Shown here: piece after piece, positions 24,535 to 33,576 of the stretch | How the letters are laid out: each line of letters starts with the position of its first letter | How positions within the stretch are numbered: the stretch's first letter is position 1 | NCBI GenBank assembly: GCA_947383275.1 | Contig: CANDCW010000018.1 | Coordinates: 1 to 40,733 of the forward strand | Reading direction: 5' to 3' | Origin: an uncultured Bacillota bacterium | GTDB taxonomy: Bacteria; Bacillota; Clostridia; Oscillospirales; Oscillospiraceae | Length of the DNA: 40,733 nucleotides | Made by a program: the position numbers and the translations under genes | Notes under the pieces: model-generated | Told to the model about the DNA's origin: nothing | The model's database searches: none | What the model saw: only the letters and a program-made list of their open reading frames with translations

Positions 24535-26274
24535 TTACCGCAGAGATGCGGTCGCCTGCCGGTCAATTTCATACGTCAGTCCGTCGGTGGTGATCACCAC
24601 GCCGTAGTCGTCTCGGGCCGCCTGGACGGACACCTTGCCTTCGACGACGTCTTTGAGCACCTTCTCCGCCGGGCGCTTCCTGGGGTCGCCGTAGCCGCCG
24701 GCCCCGGGAGTGACCACCCGGATCACGTCCCCCTTCTTCAGGGGCAGGCTGGTGGTCTTGTGGCCCATGCGGGTCACAGAGCCGTCCTGGACAGCCACCC
24801 GATAGAAGGCGCCGGAACCTCCCTCTTTACCGCCGGCCAACCCCCAGGGGTGGAATTTGTGGCGGTCGCCCAGTCCGGTATAGAGCACATCGTCCTGAAG
24901 GACCTCCAGCTCCCGCTCAATACCCAGACCGCCCCGCATCTCACCGGCTCCGCCGGTATCCGCTTTCAGCTCGTACTTCCGGGCCAGGATCTTGGTAAAC
25001 TCCATCTCGGTGGCCTCAATCGGCATGTTGGAGGTGTTGGTCATGTTGACCTGTACACCGGACAGGCCGTCCGCGTTCCGGGACGCCCCGCCGCCGCCGG
25101 CGATGACCTCGTGGAAGATGAATACGCTGTCGGTACCGATGGCTCCGTCACCGGCCAGGATGGTGGTGGTGCAGGCGCCGTTGCCCGCGGTGACCACCGC
25201 GTCAGGGAAGACGGGGGCCAGCGCCCCAAAGATGGCGTCGGGGATCCGCTGCTGGCAGTCGATCTGGGCGCCGATGGGGCTGGGCTCCTCCGGATTGACG
25301 ATGCAGCCCTTAGGGGCAATGATCTTGATGGCCCGGTTGATGCCCTCGTTGGCGGGGATGTCGTCGCCCATCAGGGCCTTGACGGAGAAGAACACCGCCG
25401 CCTTGGTGCAGGGGTAGGGAACATTGATGGGGGCCTTGATCTGGCTGGCCGTACCGGTGAAGTCCACTGTCAGGTCATCGCCGGCCACTGTCACCTTCAC
25501 CTTGATGGGCAAGGGGTCTGGGTACTTGTCGCCGCAGCCGTCCACATAGTCGGTGTAGCAATACTCCCCATCGGGCAGGGTGGACACCACCGCCCGGACC
25601 CGGCGCTCGGAGTAGGCCACCAGCTCCTTCATACAGTCCAGCAGCACGTCGTTATAGCGCGCATAGGCCTCCTGGATCCGCTGGATGCCGATGAGGTTGG
25701 CGGACATCTGGGCGGTGAGGTCGCCCTCCCGCTCCTGGGGCACCCGGGTGTTGTCCAGCAGCAGGTCCATCACGCTGGGGATCAGCTTGTCGTTCTCCCG
25801 GATGCGGATGACGGGGATGCGGGTGCCCTCCTGGAAGAGGCTGTCCGCGTCGCCGGAGGTAGAGCCGGGCACCTTGCCGCCGATGTCGGAGTGGTGGGCG
25901 ATGTTGGCAATCCAGCCCACCAGCTTCTCCCCGGCGAAGGCGGGGGCGGCGATGACGATGTCGGGCAGATGGTTGCCGCCGCCGTGGTAGGGGTCGTTGG
26001 CGATGAACATATCGCCGGGCTTCACGTTCTCCCGGCCGAACTTCTCATAGATATTGGGGACCACGCTGAGCATGGAGCCAAGCAGGGCGGCCAGGCTCTC
26101 CACCTGGGCCACGCTGTTGCCATCGGGGTCGATGACGGCGGTGCACACGTCCCGCCGCTCCTTCATGTTAGTGGAATAGGCACTGCGCACGATGATGCCG
26201 TAGGTCTCCTCGGCAATGGACATCAGCAGGTTGCGTACCACCTCTACGGTTACAGTATCAATCTTCTTTGCCAT
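24535..26274 (-). CDS. hyuB: Hydantoinase/oxoprolinase subunit B
   Basis: A 579-residue HyuB-type subunit of ATP-dependent hydantoinase, 5-oxoprolinase and acetone-carboxylase-like enzymes. Typical segments are RSAYSTNMKERRD, GDMFIANDPYHGGGNHLPDI, IAHHSDIGGKVPGS and, near the C-terminus, TPGAGGYGDP. It forms the complex with HyuA that opens a cyclic amide (hydantoin, N-methylhydantoin, 5-oxoproline). Its ATG lies one base after the hyuA stop with GAGGTG upstream, so the subunits are translationally coupled. No missing region. The natural substrate cannot be told from sequence; the operon context suggests a cyclic derivative of a glycated amino acid. Confidence 0.92.
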   Translation of the reverse strand: MAKKIDTVTVEVVRNLLMSIAEETYGIIVRSAYSTNMKERRDVCTAVIDPDGNSVAQVESLAALLGSMLSVVPNIYEKFGRENVKPGDMFIANDPYHGGGNHLPDIVIAAPAFAGEKLVGWIANIAHHSDIGGKVPGSTSGDADSLFQEGTRIPVIRIRENDKLIPSVMDLLLDNTRVPQEREGDLTAQMSANLIGIQRIQEAYARYNDVLLDCMKELVAYSERRVRAVVSTLPDGEYCYTDYVDGCGDKYPDPLPIKVKVTVAGDDLTVDFTGTASQIKAPINVPYPCTKAAVFFSVKALMGDDIPANEGINRAIKIIAPKGCIVNPEEPSPIGAQIDCQQRIPDAIFGALAPVFPDAVVTAGNGACTTTILAGDGAIGTDSVFIFHEVIAGGGGASRNADGLSGVQVNMTNTSNMPIEATEMEFTKILARKYELKADTGGAGEMRGGLGIERELEVLQDDVLYTGLGDRHKFHPWGLAGGKEGGSGAFYRVAVQDGSVTRMGHKTTSLPLKKGDVIRVVTPGAGGYGDPRKRPAEKVLKDVVEGKVSVQAARDDYGVVITTDGLTYEIDRQATASLR

Positions 26275-26275
26275 C

Positions 26276-28339
26276 TCACTTCACCTCATCATCATGGATC
26301 TTCAGGTTGTGGTAGCCGTCCACGTGGATGGTCCAGCCCTGGGGGACCACCAGCGTGGTGTCCATCTGCTCGCAGATGCAGGGGCCGGGGATGGACTGGC
26401 CGGGGACGAAGCTGTCCCGCTGGTAGACTGGGGCCTCCACATAGTCCTCCTGTCCCTGGAAGAGGACCTGGCGGACCTCGATGGGCTCCGGGATGGGAGC
26501 CTCGGGGTGGAGCTCGGCGGGGAGTAGCTCAGGCTTGTCGATGATGCCGATTGCGGATACCCGGTAGCTGACAAACTGAACGGTGGCTTCCTCCTTGCAG
26601 TAGCCGTAGCTGCGCTTGTGCTCGGCGTGGAAGTCGGCCAGCGCCTGGGCCAGGGAGGACTCATCCATCTCGCCGACGGGTACCGGGATGCATATCTCGA
26701 AGTTCTGCCGCTGATACCGCATGTCCACAAAGTACTGGAAGACCCGGCGGTCGGCGGGGACCCCCTCCTTGTCCAGCAGGGCGGTGCCTTGGTCCACCAT
26801 GTTCTTAAACTGCCGGTTGATGGCGGCCAGGTTCTCCGGCGCGCCGTCCATCACCTGGGTGCGGGACAGGTCGAATTTGGTGTCGGCCAGCAGCAGGCCC
26901 AGGGAGCACAGGGTGCCGGGATGGGGCGGGATGAGCACGTCCCTCATGCCCAGTTCCTTGGCCACCTCGCAGGCGTGGAGGGGTCCAGCGCCGCCGAAAG
27001 CCATCAGGCTGAACTCCCGAACGTCGTAGCCCTTTTCCACCGACACGCTGCGGATGGCCCGGACCATGTTGGAGTTGACCACAGTGATTATGCCATTAGC
27101 CGCCCGCTTCAGGTCCAGGTCGGACTTGTCGCAGATCTTCTCTTGGATGGCCTTTTTGGCCAGCTCAATGTCCACGTCCATGCGGCCGCCCAGGATCTTC
27201 TTGGAGTTCAGCTTGCCCAGGACGATGTTAGCGTCTGTGACGCAGGGGTTCTCGCCGCCCCGCATGTAGCAGGCGGGACCGGGGGCTGCGCCGGCGCTCT
27301 TGGGGCCCACCTTCAGGGCGCCGCCCTCGTCGATCTTGGCGATGGAGCCGCCGCCGGCGCCGATGGTGATGATGTTGATCATGGGGATGCGGGCAGGGTA
27401 GCCCTCCACCTCACGCTCGTTGGACACCTGGGGGGTGTAGTTTTCGATGAGGGAAATGTCGGCGCTGGTGCCTCCCATGTCGAAGGTGATGATCTTGTCC
27501 GCCTCACATTGCTTGCCGATAAAGGCGGCGGCGATGACGCCGGCGGAAGGGCCGGACAGGGCGGTCTTGATGGGGCAGTCGATGGTCTCTTTGATGGAGA
27601 TGATGGAGCCGTTGGACTGGGTGACGTAGGGCTCTACCTGGATGCCGATGTCACGGATGGAGTCACGGAAGTGGTTGACGTACTTCTCCATAACGGGGCC
27701 CAGGTAGCTGTTCATCACGGTGGTGCTCATCCGGCTGAACTCCCGGAACTCGGGGGCCAGCTTGCTGGAGATGGTCACATATGCCTCGGGGAATTCCTCG
27801 TGGATAATCTCCTCAATGCGAAGCTCGTGGACAGGGTTGATGAAAGAGAAAAGAGTACACACTGCGATTGCGGCCACACCCTGCTCCTTCAGTTCCTGCA
27901 CCACCCGGCGGGTCTCCTCCTCGTCCAGGGGCGTCTCCACCGTTCCGTCGTAGCGGATACGCTCGGTGACGGTGCGGTTCAAGCCGGAGGGGACCAGCGG
28001 ATAGGGCTTCTGTGCCCGGAGGTTGTACAGAGAGGGGCGGCGCTGGGTGCCGATCTCCATTAGGTCCTTGAAGCCCTTGGTGGTAATGAGCCCTAAGCGG
28101 CAACCCTTCTTCTCGATCAGGGCGTTGGTGCCCACCGTGGTGCCGTGGGCCAGATAGCTGACCTGTTCCGGGCCGGCCTGCTTCAGGGCCAGGACGTCCT
28201 GCACGCCCTTGACGATGGCTCGGGACGGGTCCGCTGGAGTGGAGCTGTCCTTATAGTTGAACAGCTCGCCGGTTTCCTGGTTGAAGACGGAAAAGTCGGT
28301 AAAGGTACCGCCTACGTCCACACCGATCATGTAAGCCAT
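26276..28339 (-). CDS. hyuA: Hydantoinase/oxoprolinase subunit A
   Basis: A 687-residue ATP-binding subunit with the actin-like phosphate loop IGVDVGGTFTDF at the N-terminus. It contains HGTTVGTNALIEKKG, EFREFSRMSTTVMNSYL, the central FDMGGTSADISLI and GGAGPLHACEVA, all typical of HyuA/5-oxoprolinase. It is thought to activate the amide by phosphorylation with ATP, after which the hydrolytic step occurs with HyuB. GAGGTG precedes the start. First gene of hyuA-hyuB-SIS, with its own promoter and a perfect palindrome just downstream of the transcription start. Full length. Confidence 0.93.
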   Translation of the reverse strand: MAYMIGVDVGGTFTDFSVFNQETGELFNYKDSSTPADPSRAIVKGVQDVLALKQAGPEQVSYLAHGTTVGTNALIEKKGCRLGLITTKGFKDLMEIGTQRRPSLYNLRAQKPYPLVPSGLNRTVTERIRYDGTVETPLDEEETRRVVQELKEQGVAAIAVCTLFSFINPVHELRIEEIIHEEFPEAYVTISSKLAPEFREFSRMSTTVMNSYLGPVMEKYVNHFRDSIRDIGIQVEPYVTQSNGSIISIKETIDCPIKTALSGPSAGVIAAAFIGKQCEADKIITFDMGGTSADISLIENYTPQVSNEREVEGYPARIPMINIITIGAGGGSIAKIDEGGALKVGPKSAGAAPGPACYMRGGENPCVTDANIVLGKLNSKKILGGRMDVDIELAKKAIQEKICDKSDLDLKRAANGIITVVNSNMVRAIRSVSVEKGYDVREFSLMAFGGAGPLHACEVAKELGMRDVLIPPHPGTLCSLGLLLADTKFDLSRTQVMDGAPENLAAINRQFKNMVDQGTALLDKEGVPADRRVFQYFVDMRYQRQNFEICIPVPVGEMDESSLAQALADFHAEHKRSYGYCKEEATVQFVSYRVSAIGIIDKPELLPAELHPEAPIPEPIEVRQVLFQGQEDYVEAPVYQRDSFVPGQSIPGPCICEQMDTTLVVPQGWTIHVDGYHNLKIHDDEVK

Positions 28340-28415
28340 ACAGTTTTCACCTCATTTTGTTGATTGTGCCCTCTTTCAGACGCTGAGGGCGCCTTGCTTT
28401 GTCTCTTTTCATCAT

Positions 28416-28431
28416 GATGTTATATAACATC
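28416..28431. promoter_or_regulatory. Perfect 16-bp palindrome, operator of hyuA
   Basis: GATGTTATATAACATC is a perfect palindrome lying about +6 to +21 relative to the predicted start from the promoter at 28444-28472. This is a classic repressor position; a GntR regulator of the locus is the obvious candidate. Confidence 0.65.
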
Positions 28432-28443
28432 TTATACAGTGTT

Positions 28444-28472
28444 AAAATACTCCCCTGCGCTTCATTTGTCAA
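28444..28472 (-). promoter_or_regulatory. Promoter of the hyuA operon
   Basis: On the minus strand TTGACA (28472-28467), a 17-base spacer and TATTTT (28449-28444), just beyond the frlC-like stop codon. Confidence 0.75.
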
Positions 28473-28481
28473 GCCCTATTT

Positions 28482-29309
28482 TCAAAACAAATGCCGTTCC
28501 AGCCATGCAATATTTTTCCGGTCCGCCCCCCTGGGGTCCTGGCGGTAAGCCGGGTCATTGCACTCAAAAGCGTACATTCCGGCGTACCCCGCTTCCTCCA
28601 GCCGGGCAACATAACTGGCGATGGGCAGATCGCCATCCCCCAGGGCCATATGGATATTTGGATGGGAGTCATGAATATGGACATGCCCCAGAGCGGGGCC
28701 GTGGTCCAGATATCGGGCCAGTTCCTGTTTCATATAAGCCATCTGCCCTATGTCCAGCATGGCGCAGGCGCTGTCCGGGGGAAGACGCTTCAGCATCGCC
28801 CGCTGCTGCTCCGGGGTGTTCAGGATGTTGGAGGAGAGAGGGGTCAGTGTTTCCAGCGTCAAACGGACGCCGTGAGCCTGTGCATACCGGGCCAGCTGCT
28901 CCAGACTGTCAGCGGAGCGCTCCCAGGCCTCTGAAACAGGGCGGTTGTAATAGCCGCAGCCAGCCGTGACCAGGACCAGCGGACTCTCCAGGAGGGCGGC
29001 GGCCTGAATGGCCCGCCGGAAGGTCTGGATGCTGTACTGACGCAGAGGCTCCTCCTCAGAGGCCAGGTTGACAGGATAAGTACACTGTTCCGGTGTGACG
29101 CAGCACACCCGCAGGCTCCGCTCCCGGAGCTGTCTCCGAATAATACGCAGTTCCCGGTCGGATACCAGCTCTAGGCACAGATGGGGAGCGGCCGCCCACA
29201 GTTCCACAGCGGATATCTCCAACTCCGCCGCTGTATCCAGGAAATAGTCCAGCGGATAGCGGAGGTACTGATAGCTCCCCAGCGCGATCCGGTTTCGCTC
29301 CAGTCTCAT
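28482..29309 (-). CDS. Sugar epimerase/isomerase of the TIM-barrel family, FrlC-like
   Basis: A 275-residue protein of the xylose-isomerase-like TIM-barrel (AP endonuclease 2) family. Metal-binding positions are visible: Glu in LTLETLTPLSSN, Asp in AMLDIGQM, His in LGHVHIHDSH and Glu in YAFECND. The overall layout parallels FrlC, fructoselysine 3-epimerase of E. coli, which converts psicoselysine to fructoselysine. The ATG overlaps the stop of the FrlD-like kinase gene (ATGA), so the two are coupled. Other isomerases or epimerases of the family cannot be ruled out, but the pairing with an FrlD-like kinase supports the assignment. Confidence 0.8.
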   Translation of the reverse strand: MRLERNRIALGSYQYLRYPLDYFLDTAAELEISAVELWAAAPHLCLELVSDRELRIIRRQLRERSLRVCCVTPEQCTYPVNLASEEEPLRQYSIQTFRRAIQAAALLESPLVLVTAGCGYYNRPVSEAWERSADSLEQLARYAQAHGVRLTLETLTPLSSNILNTPEQQRAMLKRLPPDSACAMLDIGQMAYMKQELARYLDHGPALGHVHIHDSHPNIHMALGDGDLPIASYVARLEEAGYAGMYAFECNDPAYRQDPRGADRKNIAWLERHLF

Positions 29310-30217
29310 CTCGTCTCTACACCCTCATACATCCGGGCACGGAGCTCCTCCGGAACAGGGACGCCGCAGCCGAAAGCGCCGTGAACCAGACAGGTTTGTG
29401 AGGAAAACGCAGCAGCTTTGTCCAGCGCTTTAGGCAATGCACTGGCACGAAAACCTTCCCAGCTCCAGGTGTTTTTTCCCTTGCCCTCCAGGTCTTGCAG
29501 GATACTGATCAGCATAGCGGTGGCAAAGCTGTCTCCCGCGCCCATGGTATCTACCGGCTCTACCAGCTTTGGAAGCTGTCTGTAAAACGTTGTTCCGTCA
29601 AAGACGGTAGCGCCTCTGCTCCCTCGAGTGGCAGTGACCACGCCGCAGCCTTTTTCATGGAGGCGGCGGCACAGGTCCTGGGTCTGTGTATCATCCAAGT
29701 CGCTGCAGGACAGGAACGCAAAGTCGATATAGGGGCACACCCGGTCTACCCGGTCGGCTTCATTCCAGCGGTAAGAGAAATCATAGCTGACAAAGGGGCG
29801 GAGGCTGCTCATCTGTGGAAGGAGCAAGTCGGTAAAGCCATTGTTAGTCGTGTGGATCAAATCAAACTCCGCAATGTAATCCAAGTCGGCCTGATCAAAA
29901 TAAATGGGGTGTTCCTGGAGCACGCCGCCCCGATTGCTGCCCATAAACACCCGGTCTCCCTCCACCAGGGTGACCCGGGCGAAGCCGTTTTCCCCGGGGT
30001 AGCTGCGGCAGTGGCCGCGGCCGACTCCCTTCTCATCCAGGGCGCTCTGTACGCGGCGGGCTACGGCGTCCTGGCCAAAGACGCCCATAAAATCCGCCTG
30101 GGCCCCCAGCTGGCGGGCGTACACCGCGAAGTTTACCGCCTGGCCGCCGGGATACATGGTCCCGGTGTGGAGATAGACGTCGCAGACGTTGTCGCCCAGT
30201 CCCAAAACCTTTACCAT
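29306..30217 (-). CDS. frlD: PfkB-family kinase, fructoselysine-6-kinase-like
   Basis: A 303-residue sugar kinase of the ribokinase/PfkB family. It carries the N-terminal GLGDNVCDVYLHTGTMYPGG and AVNFAVYARQLG, very like FrlD, which phosphorylates fructoselysine at C6. The C-terminal catalytic motif DTMGAGDSFATAM contains the base Asp. The ATG at 30217 follows AGGAGG; the frame extends a little upstream without support. It lies between the TRAP substrate-binding protein and the FrlC-like gene and would phosphorylate the unphosphorylated compound taken up by TRAP, feeding the SIS deglycases. Exact substrate (lysine or other amine) is unknown. Confidence 0.85.
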   Translation of the reverse strand: MVKVLGLGDNVCDVYLHTGTMYPGGQAVNFAVYARQLGAQADFMGVFGQDAVARRVQSALDEKGVGRGHCRSYPGENGFARVTLVEGDRVFMGSNRGGVLQEHPIYFDQADLDYIAEFDLIHTTNNGFTDLLLPQMSSLRPFVSYDFSYRWNEADRVDRVCPYIDFAFLSCSDLDDTQTQDLCRRLHEKGCGVVTATRGSRGATVFDGTTFYRQLPKLVEPVDTMGAGDSFATAMLISILQDLEGKGKNTWSWEGFRASALPKALDKAAAFSSQTCLVHGAFGCGVPVPEELRARMYEGVETR

Positions 30218-30239
30218 TGTGTGGTACCTCCTGAAAAAG

Positions 30240-30294
30240 GCCGCCAATCAGGCGCTGGATCAGACCTCTGCTGCTCCGAAGCCTGACTGGCGGC
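30240..30294 (-). terminator. Terminator-like hairpin between dctP and frlD
   Basis: GCCGCCA-TCAGGC and GCCTGA-TGGCGGC arms (one mismatch) enclose a loop of about 27 bases, followed by TTTT on the minus strand, directly before the frlD ribosome site. It could reduce expression of the enzymes relative to the binding protein. Confidence 0.6.
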
Positions 30295-30318
30295 TATTAA
30301 ACTGATTATTAACTTATG

Positions 30319-31389
30319 TTACTTGTTGAACTGGCGGGTCTGGTCATACAGGTCGGCGGTGTCGAAGAAGCCCTCGGCCTGGAGCTCCTTGCCCAGAGGG
30401 GCGGCGGCGTCGATGAAGGCCTGACGGTCGATGTCACAGAAGGTGACTCCGCCCTCGTCGATCAGGAACTTCTTGTCCTCCTCCCACTTGGCGGCGATGT
30501 TTTTGCAGTGCTGCTCGGCGGCCTTGGAGGCGCAGTCCTCGATGATGGCCTGGTCCTCGGCGCTCAGGCTGCTCCAGAACTGGGTGGAGAAGCAGATCTG
30601 CTCCACGGGGTAGGCGTAGTCCACGTCGGCCACGTACTTGGCGGACTCATACAGACCGGCGGAGCGGTAGGAGTCCTTGGAGCACTCGCCGCCGTCCACC
30701 ATGCCCTGCATCAGGGCGAAGGGGTATTCGGACCAGGCCACAACCACGGGGGTGGCGCCCATGGCCTTGGCGTTCTTCTCAAAGATGGGCAGGTTGGGGA
30801 TGCGGTACTTCATGCCCTTCATATCGGCGGGGGACTTGATCTCCCGGTTGCCGAAGAAGATGCGGGGGTTCTTCTGGCACTCGAAGTTGATGACATGGAT
30901 GCCCTGGCTGTCCAGCTTCTCCCACACGGGGGCGGCCACGTCAGACTTCAGATAGGCCACCATGCTCTCGAAGGAGTCGAAGGCGAAGGCCATGGACAGG
31001 ATGTTCAGGTCGGGGGCGTAGGTGGCCAGGGTGTCCAAGGCGCACATCATGCCCTCCTGAAGGCCCACCTGAAGGTTCTCCAGCATGGTGGTCTCGTTGC
31101 CCAGCTGCTCGGCGGGGTAGAAGTCGAAATAGTACCGGCCGCCCAGGGCCTCGTTGCACAGGTCGCAGAAGTACTGGCAGGTCTCGGGGGCGGGCTCGCC
31201 GATGGCGCCGGAGTTGCCGAACTTCACGGTGATGGCATTGGCGGGGGGCGTCGTCTGCTGCTGGGAGCCGGAGCCGGGGCCGGCTACGGACTGGGAGGCG
31301 CCGCCGGGCGTGTTGGTCTGACCGCCGCAGGCGGACAGAATACCCAGACACATAGTCAGGGCAAGGGCGAGCGAGAGAACTTTTTTCAT
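30319..31389 (-). CDS. dctP: TRAP transporter substrate-binding lipoprotein DctP
   Basis: A 356-residue extracytoplasmic solute-binding protein. It starts with a lipoprotein signal peptide (MKKVLSLALALTMCLGILSAC, lipobox LSAC, lipidated Cys21), followed by a Gly/Ser/Thr/Gln-rich linker to about residue 50. The DctP fold then follows, with the ligand-binding Arg of KYRIPN and the helix-forming AWSEYPFALMQGMVDGGE. DctP proteins usually bind organic acids through that arginine, consistent with the carboxylate of a glycated amino acid. The start is one of three consecutive ATGs after AGGAGG; the third has the best spacing. Follows the dctM gene. Confidence 0.93.
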   Translation of the reverse strand: MKKVLSLALALTMCLGILSACGGQTNTPGGASQSVAGPGSGSQQQTTPPANAITVKFGNSGAIGEPAPETCQYFCDLCNEALGGRYYFDFYPAEQLGNETTMLENLQVGLQEGMMCALDTLATYAPDLNILSMAFAFDSFESMVAYLKSDVAAPVWEKLDSQGIHVINFECQKNPRIFFGNREIKSPADMKGMKYRIPNLPIFEKNAKAMGATPVVVAWSEYPFALMQGMVDGGECSKDSYRSAGLYESAKYVADVDYAYPVEQICFSTQFWSSLSAEDQAIIEDCASKAAEQHCKNIAAKWEEDKKFLIDEGGVTFCDIDRQAFIDAAAPLGKELQAEGFFDTADLYDQTRQFNK

Positions 31390-31410
31390 CATCATTTCCT
31401 CCTTTTTTAT

Positions 31411-32706
31411 TTAGGCCGCGCCAAGAACGCGGGGCAGCCACATGGTCAGGGGCTCCAAGAAGGTCACCAGCATCAGGGTGGCGAACATGGGGATCAGGAA
31501 CTGCACGGTATATTTTAGGGCAGACTCAAAGTTGTTGCCGGTGGCTTTTGCAGTGACGAACAGTGCGGGGGCCATGGGCGGGGTAATGAGGCCCAGGGTC
31601 ACGTTCAATACGGCCATGACGCCCATCTGGATATAGCTCATGCCCAGGGCGTTGGCCAGGTTCATCAGCAGGGGAGCTACCATGATCAGGATCTGCATGG
31701 AGCCGATGAAGCAGCCCAGGAACAGCAACAGGGCGTTGAGCACCAGCAGGATGACCACTCTGCTGCCCAAACTCATCAGAAGATTGGTCATCCAGCCGAT
31801 CAGGCCGCTGGTGACGATGACCCAGTTGAAGATCAGGCCGGTGGCGCACAGGCACATGGACATGCCGGCGCTGACCAGAGTGTCCCGCAGAGCCTTGGTG
31901 AGCATCTTCATGTTGAACCGCTTCAGGCAGATGGCCATGACCACGCAGTACAGGGCGGCCACCACGGAGCACTCGGTGGGAGTGAAAATCCCGGTCATAA
32001 TGCCGAAGATCAGGATGGCGGGACCACCCAGGGCGGGCAATGCTTCCCAGGTGTACTTGAACCGGTCGTGCCAGGAGGACTTGGGGACGGTGGGGCATTT
32101 GATGCCCTGGGTCTTCGCGGCAATGACGATCCAGACCATCATGGAAACGCCCATGAGGATGCCGGGGATCATGCCCGCCTGGAACATGGCCAGGGTGGAG
32201 CACTGGCTGAGAAAGGCCCACACCACGAAGTTGATGGAGGGAGGGATGATGGGGCCAATGCCGGCGGAGGCAGCGGTGACGGCCACAGAGAAGTTCCGGT
32301 CATAGCCCGCGTTGGACATGGCCTTCACCTCCATGGAGCCCAGGCCGCCGGCATCCGCCAGGGCGGAGCCTGACATACCGGCGAAGATCATGGAGGCCAA
32401 CACGTTGGCGTGGGCCAAACCGCCGGTGAGGTGCCCGATCCATTTCTCCGCCATGGTGAATATTCGGTCAGTCAGGCCCACCTCGTTCATGAAGCAGCCT
32501 ACAAACAGGAAGGCGGGCAGGGCCAGCATGTTGAAGTCAGCCAAAGCGTTTGCGGTGCGCTGGGCAAACATGACGAAGGATTGGTGGTTGAAGACGATGA
32601 ACTCAAAGCCGGAGGCCAGCATGGCGTAGGAGATGGGGACCTGCAGCAGGATCAGTGCTACAAAAGTGATAAAATATACCGCCAGATAAGGATCAAGGTT
32701 AGTCAA
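31411..32706 (-). CDS. dctM: TRAP transporter large permease DctM
   Basis: A 431-residue membrane protein with about 12 hydrophobic helices and the DctM signatures LPAFLFVGCFMNEVGLTDRIF, SGSALADAGGLGSMEVKAM and GIGPIIPPSINFV. It is the sodium-driven channel subunit. The best start is a TTG at 32706 inside the end of dctQ: GGAGGGAGGG precedes it at ideal distance, and the protein then begins LTNLDPYLAVYF. An ATG at 32751 is in frame but has no ribosome site. Translation is therefore coupled to dctQ. Imports its substrate with DctQ and DctP. Confidence 0.92.
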   Translation of the reverse strand: MTNLDPYLAVYFITFVALILLQVPISYAMLASGFEFIVFNHQSFVMFAQRTANALADFNMLALPAFLFVGCFMNEVGLTDRIFTMAEKWIGHLTGGLAHANVLASMIFAGMSGSALADAGGLGSMEVKAMSNAGYDRNFSVAVTAASAGIGPIIPPSINFVVWAFLSQCSTLAMFQAGMIPGILMGVSMMVWIVIAAKTQGIKCPTVPKSSWHDRFKYTWEALPALGGPAILIFGIMTGIFTPTECSVVAALYCVVMAICLKRFNMKMLTKALRDTLVSAGMSMCLCATGLIFNWVIVTSGLIGWMTNLLMSLGSRVVILLVLNALLLFLGCFIGSMQILIMVAPLLMNLANALGMSYIQMGVMAVLNVTLGLITPPMAPALFVTAKATGNNFESALKYTVQFLIPMFATLMLVTFLEPLTMWLPRVLGAA

Positions 32707-33274
32707 CGACGGACCCTCCCTCCTGCGCCACAGGGGCACAAATCGATTCATCGCCGGTGATCAAAAACGCAATGGTCTTGTATCCGCTGAGGACCAGCAT
32801 CAAAACGCTCATCACCAGCACGGGCAGCGCATAGTAGTAGGCCTTGCAGAACGGCAGGCCGCCCACCGGGGGCATCTTCACCTGCATGGTGAACAGGGTA
32901 TAGCTGGCGGGGATGTAAGCGATGGTGATTACCAGGATGATCAGGTTGGTGAGGTTGAACATGATCCGCCGGAACCAGCCGGGCATCTTCTTCATGATGA
33001 ACTCCAGCACTGCGTGTTCGTTGTCCCAGTAGACGGTGCACCAGCCCAGGCTCATGGACCAGATCATCAGGGCGGTGACCGACTCGTCAATCCCGTAGAT
33101 GGGATTTTTGAACACGAACCGCATCATCACCTGAAAACACAGCAGGGCCATAAAGACAAAGATCACATAGCCGGTAAGCGTTTTCAGCAGATCAACCACC
33201 TTGTCGATCCCTTTTCCAACGGACAGAATCGTTTGCTTCATTCGCTGCTTTGCATGATACGCATGTGCGATCAT
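32699..33274 (-). CDS. dctQ: TRAP transporter small permease DctQ
   Basis: A 191-residue membrane protein with four hydrophobic helices and the DctQ-type segment DESVTALMIWSMSLGWCTVYWDNEHAVLEF. It partners with DctM. AAAGGAG lies just before the ATG at 33274; a slightly longer version from 33289 is possible. It is the first gene of dctQ-dctM-dctP-frlD-frlC. The upstream region 33275-33576 holds a candidate promoter (33463-33490) and about 180 bp of GC-rich leader in which I see no gene. Confidence 0.88.
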   Translation of the reverse strand: MIAHAYHAKQRMKQTILSVGKGIDKVVDLLKTLTGYVIFVFMALLCFQVMMRFVFKNPIYGIDESVTALMIWSMSLGWCTVYWDNEHAVLEFIMKKMPGWFRRIMFNLTNLIILVITIAYIPASYTLFTMQVKMPPVGGLPFCKAYYYALPVLVMSVLMLVLSGYKTIAFLITGDESICAPVAQEGGSVVD

Positions 33275-33462
33275 ACGCTCCTTTCCCATATAATTTGCCC
33301 TATGGCAAAAACAGAGGCTGGGCGTTCCCCCGTCTTCTCAGGCACATGGATCCTGCACCTGCGCGGCTGGCCCCACCGCACAGGCCGAGAGAAGCGGCAT
33401 ATGCCTGCCCTGCCGCGCTCTCCATCGTCTCTCTTTAATTCATCTTACATTGTCATATCCTA

Positions 33463-33490
33463 TTATTACATATCTATAAGATGTTTTCAA
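33463..33490 (-). promoter_or_regulatory. Candidate promoter of the TRAP-frlD-frlC operon
   Basis: On the minus strand TTGAAA (33490-33485) and TAATAA (33468-33463) with a 16-base spacer; shifting by one gives AATAAT at 17 bases. The resulting leader would be about 180 bases long. AACATCTTATA follows the -35 and is also found beside the hyuA operator. Confidence 0.5.
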
Positions 33491-33576
33491 GAGCGACTTG
33501 CCCGCGATTCGATATTTCGGTTATCTACACAAGAACGGCGGCACTGTTTTGTTCATTCTCACAAGTCCGCCTCCCG

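Noticed and set aside
24760..28063. Long plus-strand open frames opposite hyuB and hyuA (also 17517-18824 and 30316-31518 opposite other genes)
   Set aside because: All lie antisense to well-conserved proteins, have biased composition and no domains or ribosome sites.
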